A stretch of 64,000 bases of DNA, taken from Oerskovia paurometabola. GTDB taxonomy: Bacteria; Actinomycetota; Actinomycetes; Actinomycetales; Cellulomonadaceae. The notes below the pieces were generated by a model. The model saw only the letters and a program-made list of their open reading frames with translations. It was not told the origin of the DNA and made no database searches. The first letter of the stretch is position 1, and each line of letters starts with the position of its first letter. The translations under genes were made by a program, and so were the position numbers. The stretch covers positions 3,596,001-3,660,000 of the forward strand of contig NZ_JAFBBV010000001.1 of assembly GCF_016907365.1 (NCBI RefSeq), written 5' to 3'. Positions 27,910 to 34,296 of the stretch are shown in pieces.

Positions 27910-28410
27910 ATGTCCAACCCCGAGCAGAACCCGTCCGGCACGCCCGACCCCTACGGCGCCCCCCAGGACCCGGCTGCCGGCCAGGCACCCCAGGCGCCCC
28001 AGTACGGCGCACCGGCTTCCGGCGCGCCGCAGGCGCCCCAGTACGGTGCACCGCAGGCGCCCCAGTACGGTGCACCGCAGGCACCCGCCCCCCAGGGGTA
28101 CGGCGCGACCGCCCCCGCGACCGACCCCGGCAAGACGCTGGGCATCGTGGGCCTCGTGCTGTCCATCCTCACCTGCACGTCGCTGATCGGTGTGGTCCTG
28201 AGCATCGTCGCGCTGGTCAAGTCGAAGAAGGCCGGCTACAAGAACGGCTTCGCCCTCGCCGGGATCATCGTCGGCGCGGTCCTGCTCATCGCCTCGATCG
28301 TCGTCGGGATCTTCTTCCTCGTGGCGGGCAACGCCCTCCTCGAGGCCTGCGAGGGCGTCCCCTCGGGCGAGACCATCGTGTGGCAGGGCGAGACCGTCCC
28401 CTGCCCGTGA
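27910..28410 (+). CDS. DUF4190-type membrane protein with repeated N-terminus
   Basis: A 166-residue protein. The cytosolic N-terminal half is Pro/Gln/Ala/Tyr-rich with a repeated QAPQYGAP unit (the underlying 24-base repeat is nearly exact at about 27985-28075). It is followed by GKTLGIVGLVLSI and two membrane helices around a short VKSKKAGYKNGFALAG loop, the DUF4190 pattern. A short extracytoplasmic tail carries two Cys (LLEACEGVPSG and TVPCP) that could form a disulfide. The ATG at 27910 follows GAGGAGCG. A similar smaller protein is encoded just downstream. The function of DUF4190 proteins is unknown. Confidence 0.85.
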   Translation: MSNPEQNPSGTPDPYGAPQDPAAGQAPQAPQYGAPASGAPQAPQYGAPQAPQYGAPQAPAPQGYGATAPATDPGKTLGIVGLVLSILTCTSLIGVVLSIVALVKSKKAGYKNGFALAGIIVGAVLLIASIVVGIFFLVAGNALLEACEGVPSGETIVWQGETVPCP

Positions 28411-28492
28411 CACCTGTCACCGCACCGCACCCCGTGGGCCTCGACCGATCTCCGGTCGGGGCCCACGGCCGCTCGTGCGCCGAACACCCGCC

Positions 28493-28534
28493 GCACCCGC
28501 ACCCGCACCCGCACCCGCACCCGCACCCGCACAA
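28493..28534. repeat. Hexanucleotide tandem repeat (GCACCC)n
   Basis: Six exact copies of GCACCC followed by a partial copy lie 28-70 bases upstream of the second DUF4190-like start. A unit of six does not shift the frame, so length changes would alter spacing or an N-terminal Pro-Ala run, not switch a gene off. Confidence 0.9.
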
Positions 28535-28561
28535 CCGCACCGCAGACACCGAGGAAGCACC

Positions 28562-28864
28562 GTGACCCACCCCGAGCCCGTCGTCCACAACCCCGGCAAG
28601 GCCCTCGGCATCGTCGGGCTCGTCCTCTCGATCCCCCTGTCGCTGGTCGGGCTCGTCCTCGGCATCGTCGGGCTCGTGAAGTCGCGCCGAGCCAGGCTCA
28701 ACAACTGGTGGGCCGTGGCCGCGATCACGATCTCCTTCCTCGTGATCGTGGCGATCGTGATCTGGGCCGCGACCCTCGTGTGGCTCATGGGCGAGTGCGC
28801 CGAGCTCGGCCCGGGAGTCCACGACGTGAACGGCCGCCCGATCGAGTGCGTGTCCGGCGCCTGA
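28562..28864 (+). CDS. Small DUF4190-like membrane protein
   Basis: A 100-residue paralogue of the preceding gene without the repeated N-terminus: GKALGIVGLVLSIPLSL, a VKSRRARLNNWWAVAA loop and a second helix, then a short outer tail with two Cys (MGECAEL and PIECVSG). The GTG at 28562 was chosen. Upstream the frame is open through the hexanucleotide repeat and would add a Pro/Ala run, which is less likely. Adjacent paralogues on one strand suggest tandem duplication. No function is known. Confidence 0.75.
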   Translation: MTHPEPVVHNPGKALGIVGLVLSIPLSLVGLVLGIVGLVKSRRARLNNWWAVAAITISFLVIVAIVIWAATLVWLMGECAELGPGVHDVNGRPIECVSGA

Positions 28865-28931
28865 CCTTCTCCTCGCGGGCAGCGGCCCGCGACGTCACCG
28901 GCCCCCGGCGCCCCGCCCGCGGCGCCGTCGC

Positions 28932-29792
28932 TCAGCCGAGCGGCGCCAGGTCCGGGCTCTGCACGCACAGCGCGCCACGACGGGCACCTTCGCCCAGCGC
29001 CTCGGCGACCCCCGCGCCTCGCAGGTGGGCGTCGAGGTAGCCCGCGAAGAACGCGTCGCCCGCGCCGTTGGTGTCCACGACGCGCTCGACGGCGACGGCC
29101 GGCACCTCGACCCACCCACCGTCGGCGGTCAGGGCGCTCGCGCCCCGCGCGCCGTGCGTGCACACCACGAGCCGCGCACCGGCTGCCACCCGGGCCTCCA
29201 TGAAGGCCCGGTACCCCGGGAGCCGGTCCGAGCTGAGGAACAGGAACGACGCCGCCTCGACGAACTCGCGGTGGAACTCGGCCTCGCCGTCGTAGTCGTG
29301 CACGTCGCACCACACGTCCTTGCCCAGACGGCGCGCCTCGCGCAGCAGCGGCAAGGCGGGCAGCGCGAGGTCGACCACGACGGCCGGGGCCGCGGTCAGC
29401 GCCGCGACGGCGGCGTCCCACGTCGACCCCGGGGCTACCTCGCCGGGAGCCTGGAGGTAGATGGACAACCGTTCCCCCGCCCCACCCATGAGGTTGAGGT
29501 GGCGCTCCGTCCGGCCGTCCGGCGACGGCTCCACGAGGAGCGTGACCCCCGCCCGCCGCAGGACGTCCTCCACGCGGGGAGCGGCGTCGTCGGACCCCAG
29601 GACCGTGCGCAGCACGACCTCGCGGCCCACAGCGCGCAGGTTGAGGGCCTTGCCCGCCGACGTGCCACCGACCGTGGCCCGGTGACGCTCCGCGAACAAC
29701 GTCTGCGAACGCGGCTCGGGCAGGGCGTCGAGGTAGACGAGCTCGTTCCACGAGGCGGGGCCGGCGACGAAGACGGGCGCAGAGGTGTCCAT
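28932..29792 (-). CDS. PfkB family carbohydrate kinase
   Basis: A 286-residue ribokinase-fold sugar kinase. The N-terminal substrate region contains GGTSAGKALNLRAVG. The C-terminal PfkB signature DTNGAGDAFFAGYLDAHLRG (about 240-259) has the catalytic Asp and the anion hole. The protein is slightly shorter than ribokinase, and the substrate cannot be told. PfkB members phosphorylate sugars or nucleosides with ATP in the cytosol. It lies next to a carbon-nitrogen hydrolase on the same strand, 33 bases apart, so an operon is likely; a joint role in nucleoside or amide salvage would be inference. Confidence 0.88.
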   Translation of the reverse strand: MDTSAPVFVAGPASWNELVYLDALPEPRSQTLFAERHRATVGGTSAGKALNLRAVGREVVLRTVLGSDDAAPRVEDVLRRAGVTLLVEPSPDGRTERHLNLMGGAGERLSIYLQAPGEVAPGSTWDAAVAALTAAPAVVVDLALPALPLLREARRLGKDVWCDVHDYDGEAEFHREFVEAASFLFLSSDRLPGYRAFMEARVAAGARLVVCTHGARGASALTADGGWVEVPAVAVERVVDTNGAGDAFFAGYLDAHLRGAGVAEALGEGARRGALCVQSPDLAPLG

Positions 29793-29825
29793 GGACGCCG
29801 ACGCTACCCGCGCACCAGGCGCGGG

Positions 29826-30626
29826 TCAGCCCGGCAAGACCGTCTCGCGGGCTCGCTCGCCGAGCGCCGGGCGCCTGTCCGTCCACATGCGCTGCGCGTC
29901 GCGGGCCGCCGCGAGCACCGCCGGATCGACGTCGGCGATCGCCAGCCCCTCGCGGGACTCGACGTGCGCGACACGACGCCCGACCGGGTCGAAGACCGCC
30001 GACCCGCCGATGAAGTCGCTCGGGGCCCCGACGAGACCGGCGAAGACGACGTACATCCCGTTGTCGAGCGCCCTGGCCGCGTAGTGCAGGTCCCGCCGGT
30101 GGGCGCCGCCGGAGAAGTACGCGCCGCTGTTGACGTAGACGCTCGCCCCGTCGGCTGCGGCGGCGGCGGCGTGCTCGGGAAAGTTCGCGTCGTAGCAGAC
30201 GGAGAGGGCGACCTCGACCCCGTCGACGGTCAGGCTCGCGCCGCCGGGCCCCGCGGAGAAGGTATCGCGCTCGCTCGCGTGCAGGTGCTGCTTGTCGTAG
30301 GCGACCCATGGAGCGCGCCCCGGGGCGAGCACCAGGTTCGTCAGCGCGCGACGGTCCCCGTGGTCGAGCGCCGTGTTCAGCACGACGACGGCTCCGGTGG
30401 CGTCGACCGTACGCTGCAGCGGCGACGCCCAGGACAGGTCGTCGGCACGAGGCAGCGGTCGCGCGAAGACGGCGTCGTCGTAACCCGTCACGAACGCCTC
30501 GGGGAGGACGACGAGGCGCGCACCCGCCGCGGCCGCCTCGGCCGTGAGACGTGCGGCCTTCTCGACGTTGGCGACCGTGTCGCCCGGGATCGCCTCCGCC
30601 TGTACCGCGGCCACTCTCAGCTTCAC
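29826..30626 (-). CDS. Carbon-nitrogen hydrolase (nitrilase superfamily)
   Basis: About 266 residues. The nitrilase Glu-Lys-Cys triad is seen in order: Glu in LVVLPEAFVTGY (about residue 43), Lys in VAYDKQHLHASE (about 112) and Cys in VALSVCYDANFPE (about 145). YFSGGAHRRDLHYAARALDN follows as expected. Members hydrolyse amides or nitriles; the substrate is open. GTG at 30624-30626 gives VKLRVAAVQAEAIPGD, the standard family start; the frame is open further upstream, but this start fits best. It probably forms an operon with the PfkB kinase downstream. Confidence 0.88.
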   Translation of the reverse strand: MKLRVAAVQAEAIPGDTVANVEKAARLTAEAAAAGARLVVLPEAFVTGYDDAVFARPLPRADDLSWASPLQRTVDATGAVVVLNTALDHGDRRALTNLVLAPGRAPWVAYDKQHLHASERDTFSAGPGGASLTVDGVEVALSVCYDANFPEHAAAAAADGASVYVNSGAYFSGGAHRRDLHYAARALDNGMYVVFAGLVGAPSDFIGGSAVFDPVGRRVAHVESREGLAIADVDPAVLAAARDAQRMWTDRRPALGERARETVLPG

Positions 30627-30910
30627 GGGATCACGGTAGCGGTTCCGAGAAGCCGGTTCGGGTGACGGACTCAGCGTGTGGACGGCCCCGGTGACCGGCA
30701 GCGCGCCGGCGGTACGACCAGCGAGACCCACCCCGCGGCCGAGTGGCTCACCGTCATGGCCTACCGCATCACCGACCTCGTGCCCTCGGCCGCCGACGAC
30801 TTCGCCCAGGCCGTGCTCGAGGGCCTCACGACACGCCTGAACGCCTGGCCCGGGCATGACGAACGATCCCCCCACTTGGCCCCCAGCCTGTACAGGGTGA
30901 CGGAACGACG
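30627..30910. other. Intergenic stretch with a possible gene remnant
   Basis: No convincing gene is seen. On the plus strand, 30757-30850 reads with almost pure G/C third positions (MAYRITDLVPSAADDFAQA), then the codon bias is lost and the frame ends at 30926 inside the tRNA terminator. This could be a truncated remnant of a gene. I do not recognise the peptide. Confidence 0.3.
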
Positions 30911-30940
30911 AAGGCCCGGAACCTGACGGTTCCGGGCCTT
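30911..30940 (-). terminator. Terminator downstream of tRNA-Ala
   Basis: Perfect 13-bp arms (30911-30923 and 30928-30940) with a TGAC loop start six bases after the 3' end of the tRNA on its strand. Confidence 0.75.
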
Positions 30941-30945
30941 GTGCC

Positions 30946-31021
30946 TGGTGGAGCTAGGGGGATTCGAACCCCCGACCTTCTCATTGCGAACGAGACGCGC
31001 TACCAACTGCGCCATAGCCCC
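30946..31021 (-). tRNA. tRNA-Ala (anticodon CGC)
   Basis: The minus strand folds as a full cloverleaf: acceptor GGGGCTA pairing with TAGCTCC, a D-arm beginning GGCGCAGTTGGTAGCGC, the anticodon stem-loop CTCGTTCGCAATGAG with anticodon CGC, and a T-arm GGGGGTTCGAATCCCCC. The discriminator A is followed by an encoded CCA. The total is 76 bases including CCA. CGC reads GCG, a major Ala codon in this genome. Confidence 0.97.
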
Positions 31022-31106
31022 AGAGCGAGGTCAACATTAGCACCTGATTCGAGTGCTTCGACAATCCGTCGCCCTCGCGGCCCCGCCAGGCCCCCGCGCG
31101 GGGGAC

Positions 31107-32513
31107 CTACCCGCCCGAGACGCGCCTGCGGGCCAGGATCTCGTTGAGGTCCAGGCCCAGCGTCTCGGTCTTGGGCTTCTTGTCGTCGCCCGCCGCGGGG
31201 ACGGCAGGACGGGTCGACACCGGCACGGCCGGCACCACCGGCGAGCCGGTCACCCCCGCGCCCGGCCCCTCGGGGGCGGGACGCGGCGTGGCAGCCGGTG
31301 CGACGGGCACGGCCACCTGGACCGGTGCGACGCCGGTCTCGGAGGCCGTGGGCTTCATGGTGTACGTCGGGCGTGGGACCGGCACGGGCTCCCAGGCGTC
31401 GCCGGCCTCGCCGTCGGTCGACGGTGCCGTCCGCTCGGGGCGAGGCGCCTGGTGGCGTGCCTCGGCAGGCGCGACCTCAGCGACCTCCGCCTCGACCACG
31501 ACGACGACCGGCTTCTCGCGCTGCCGGTCGTCGAACAGCTCGCCGCCGCTGGCCCCGGTCCGGGGTCGGGGTAGGTCGGGCTCCGGTTCGACGCGTGCGG
31601 TCGATCCGGTCGCCGGACGCCGGTCCCGGCTGCGCGCGGCACCACGTTCGAGGTCGGCGGGCGTGACGCGCGGGATCATCTGGGTGCTCGTCTGCGAGGG
31701 CCGCACGGCGTGCCCCGTGACGCGCGAGGGGTGGACGTTGCGCGGAGCCACCGGGCTGCCCTGCACGGGCCCTCGCGAGGCGCGTGCGGCCTCCCTGGCG
31801 GCGGCTCGACGGTCCGCGAGCCACGCGGCGTCGGCCCGGCGCGCGGCGAGCACCGCCTGACGCCCCAGGACGAGGACCAGGACCAGCGCCGCCGTCGGGC
31901 CCGCGGCCGCGTACCAGGACACCAGGCCGAAGCCGACGGCGACCCACGCGCCCGCGGTCGCGAGCAGCAGCAGGACCGTCAGCGCCAGGCGGCGCCGCGC
32001 CGCCTTGGCGCGGCGCTCGAGCAGGGCGATGCGCGACGACGAGGGCGCCTTGCGGGGCACGGACGTGTCGGCGGTGCCGCCCTCGGCGCGCCGCCCGGGC
32101 GCGATGGACGGGCGAGGGTCTCCCGTGCGGACGTCGTTCTCCATGGTCTGCGGCCCCTCCTTCGACGACGGCCGGTGGCCGGTGCCACCGGTCGTGACCT
32201 GCTGGACTTCTCTCGGTGCGTCCGTGCCTGCGTCCGAGACCCGCAGCAGGAGCCCGACGTCGGGTTCGGTCGCGAGGGCCGGCCCCAGGAGCAGCGATCG
32301 CCCCTCGGCAGCCCCCAGGTGGCCCGGGGACGCACGGCGCTCACGCTTGCCCGACGCGACCCCCAGGACCCGCAGCGAGCCGGAGAACCGGTCCTCGACC
32401 CGCGAGTCCAGGAACTGCTGGCGCTGCTTGACACGGTGCGGCACGTAGTAGGCGAACCAGATCACGAACAGGGCAAGGACCGCCACGCCTGCCGAGCCCG
32501 TCGTCGATTCCAC
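31107..32513 (-). CDS. sepX: SepX/GlpR-like division membrane protein
   Basis: About 468 residues. It starts with an N-terminal helix (SAGVAVLALFVIWFAYYVP) followed by the conserved HRVKQRQQFLDSRVEDRFSGSLR. Two helices lie in the middle (LALTVLLLLATAGAWVAVG and YAAAGPTAALVLVLVLG), then a long disordered Pro/Ala/Arg-rich tail and a conserved end, LGLDLNEILARRR. This architecture and position match Streptomyces SepX and corynebacterial GlpR, which stabilise FtsZ rings and bind the MoeA-like protein Glp. GTG at 32511-32513 was chosen. The upstream neighbour is a RimJ-like acetyltransferase, the usual partner in this locus. Confidence 0.8.
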   Translation of the reverse strand: MESTTGSAGVAVLALFVIWFAYYVPHRVKQRQQFLDSRVEDRFSGSLRVLGVASGKRERRASPGHLGAAEGRSLLLGPALATEPDVGLLLRVSDAGTDAPREVQQVTTGGTGHRPSSKEGPQTMENDVRTGDPRPSIAPGRRAEGGTADTSVPRKAPSSSRIALLERRAKAARRRLALTVLLLLATAGAWVAVGFGLVSWYAAAGPTAALVLVLVLGRQAVLAARRADAAWLADRRAAAREAARASRGPVQGSPVAPRNVHPSRVTGHAVRPSQTSTQMIPRVTPADLERGAARSRDRRPATGSTARVEPEPDLPRPRTGASGGELFDDRQREKPVVVVVEAEVAEVAPAEARHQAPRPERTAPSTDGEAGDAWEPVPVPRPTYTMKPTASETGVAPVQVAVPVAPAATPRPAPEGPGAGVTGSPVVPAVPVSTRPAVPAAGDDKKPKTETLGLDLNEILARRRVSGG

Positions 32514-32594
32514 ATGCCGACCGTAGGCGAGCCGCCAGGTGGGCTCCCGGACGCCGCACGGCGTGTCGGTCCTTTTCCCTGACCGGACCATGCA

Positions 32595-33260
32595 CTATGG
32601 GGCGTCGCGGCGCCGCTCCTGCCAGCGGGTCAGCAGGCCGTCAGGGACCTCCTCGGTCGTGATCGCGAAGGTCCGGTGGTCGCACCACTGGCCCTGGATG
32701 TGGAGGTAGCGCTCGCGCACGCCCTCGTCCCGCAGGCCCAGCTTCTCCACGACGCGCAGGCTCGGACCGTTCTCCGGGCGGATGTTGATCTCGATGCGGT
32801 GCAGGCCCAGGACCTGGAAGCAGTAGTCGACCGACATCGCGACCGCGGTGGGGGTCACACCGCGTCCTGCGACGTGCTCCCCCACCCAGTACCCGACGCT
32901 CGCCGAGCACAACGACCCGTACGTGATGCTCGACACCGTGAGCTGCCCGACGAGCTCGCCGTCCAGCTCGACCGCGAACGGCAACGTCGTGCCCGCGCGC
33001 GCCTGGGCGGACAGGATGCGCACGTACTCCCCGAAGGTCGGCGGTCCGCCGCCCGCGCCGGGCCGGGGCGACGTCGCCTCCCAGCGTTCGAGCCACGACG
33101 CGTTGCGGGCACGCAACGTCATCCACGCGTGCCCGTCCTTGCGGCGCAACGGTCGCAGCACCACGCTGCCGTCGGTGGCGTCCTCGCGGAGCGTCACCGG
33201 CCACGGCTTCGACACGCTCCACGTCCGCGCGAGCTTGCTCGTCATAGTTCCCGTGCCCAT
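32595..33260 (-). CDS. GNAT acetyltransferase, RimJ/RimL type
   Basis: A 221-residue acetyltransferase. TVSSITYGSLCSASVGYWVG is the typical RimJ strand-turn, HVAGRGVTPTAVAMSVDYCF holds the acetyl-CoA loop (family Q/RxxGxG/A), and GLHRIEINIRPENGPSLRVVEKLG follows. The homologue in the same locus of other actinobacteria is annotated as an alanine N-acetyltransferase of ribosomal or other proteins; the target is unproven. An ATG at 33245 is an alternative start. It is 81 bases from sepX on the same strand and divergent from the 5-formyl-THF cyclo-ligase gene. Confidence 0.88.
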   Translation of the reverse strand: MGTGTMTSKLARTWSVSKPWPVTLREDATDGSVVLRPLRRKDGHAWMTLRARNASWLERWEATSPRPGAGGGPPTFGEYVRILSAQARAGTTLPFAVELDGELVGQLTVSSITYGSLCSASVGYWVGEHVAGRGVTPTAVAMSVDYCFQVLGLHRIEINIRPENGPSLRVVEKLGLRDEGVRERYLHIQGQWCDHRTFAITTEEVPDGLLTRWQERRRDAP

Positions 33261-33500
33261 CGATCGTCCGTCCTCGGCTGCAGAGCCCGAGACGTCGTGC
33301 CTTCGAGCACCAGGATCACCGACGCGACGCCTGGTGGACAGGGTGTATCACGACCTGACACACCGACACCAGCAGCAGCATGCACCCGGGCGGACGGCAC
33401 GGCATCCGTTGCGCACCCTCGACCCTCCGCGATCCGGACCTTTCCGTCCGACGACGGCACCACGGACACTTCTTGCCCGAACCTTTGCGACAATAGGCGC

Positions 33501-34139
33501 ATGAGTGGCCCGGTTCAGCCGTATCCCCTGCATGGAAGCATCGAACCCGAGGACGCGAAGGAGATCCTCCGAAAAGCCATCCGCACTGCTCGATCCGCAC
33601 GCACCGAGCGCCGCCGCGACGAAGCGGCCCAGGCGATCGCCGACGTGATCGAGACCATCCCCGAAGTCCTGTCCGCGCGGTGCGTCGCGACGTACGCGGC
33701 GCGCCCCACCGAGCCCGGCACCACGGCGATGCTCGAGCGGCTCTCCGCCCGGGGCGTCCGCGTCCTCCTGCCCGTCCTGGGCGCCGGCCTCCAGCGTGAC
33801 TGGGCCGAGTTCGACGGGGCGCACGACCTCCAGGTCCGCGCCCCGGGCAGGCCGCCCGAGCCGAGCGGCCCCACGCTCGGGGCGGCCGCGCTCGCCGACG
33901 CCGACGTCGTCATCGCGCCCGCGCTCGCGGTCGACTCGAACGGGGTCCGCCTCGGGCAGGGCGGCGGCTGGTACGACCGCGCTCTCGAGCACGTGCGCCC
34001 CGGCACCAAGGTGATCGCGGTCGTCTTCCCCGAGGAGGTCTACGACGCGACCGACCGTCCGCTGCCCCTCGAGAAGCACGACCGCACCGTGGACGCTGTC
34101 GCGACGCCCCTCGGGTGGCGCTGGATCGGTCAGGACTGA
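33501..34139 (+). CDS. 5-formyltetrahydrofolate cyclo-ligase
   Basis: A 212-residue enzyme that uses ATP to turn 5-formyl-THF into 5,10-methenyl-THF in folate recycling. RKAIRTARSARTERRRDEA is the N-terminal phosphate/folate-binding helix, VLLPVL lies in the core, and the diagnostic VDSNGVRLGQGGGWYDRAL (family RLGxGGGYYDR) is near residue 150, followed by VFPEEVYDA and DRTVDAVATP. The ATG at 33501 is the normal start. It is divergent from the GNAT gene, and a strong terminator follows. The conserved gene order around it is discussed in the findings. Confidence 0.93.
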   Translation: MSGPVQPYPLHGSIEPEDAKEILRKAIRTARSARTERRRDEAAQAIADVIETIPEVLSARCVATYAARPTEPGTTAMLERLSARGVRVLLPVLGAGLQRDWAEFDGAHDLQVRAPGRPPEPSGPTLGAAALADADVVIAPALAVDSNGVRLGQGGGWYDRALEHVRPGTKVIAVVFPEEVYDATDRPLPLEKHDRTVDAVATPLGWRWIGQD

Positions 34140-34162
34140 CCGGCTCCGCCGTCCCTCGCGCA

Positions 34163-34209
34163 CGACGAAGGGCCCGCCCGGGCAGCTCGCCCGGGCGGGC
34201 CCTTCGTCG
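34163..34209. terminator. Bidirectional terminator between cyclo-ligase and penicillin acylase genes
   Basis: A perfect 21-bp GC-rich stem (34163-34183 and 34189-34209) with a 5-base loop lies between two convergent genes. Confidence 0.85.
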
Positions 34210-34296
34210 CTCTCCCCCGGCCACCCAGGCGGGTGGGCCGGTCGGGCGGGGTGTGCGGCGTCGTCGGGCAGGCGATGCCCGACGACGCCGCACCCG

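Noticed and set aside
28493..28534. Direct GCACCC repeats considered as a CRISPR array or origin iterons
   Set aside because: The unit is six bases with no spacers; it is a simple-sequence repeat.
30761..31147. Open frames across tRNA-Ala on both strands, reading GIRTPDLLIANETRYQLRH and MAQLVARLVRNEKVGGSNPP
   Set aside because: These are the well-known false proteins produced by translating a tRNA gene; the cloverleaf explains the sequence.
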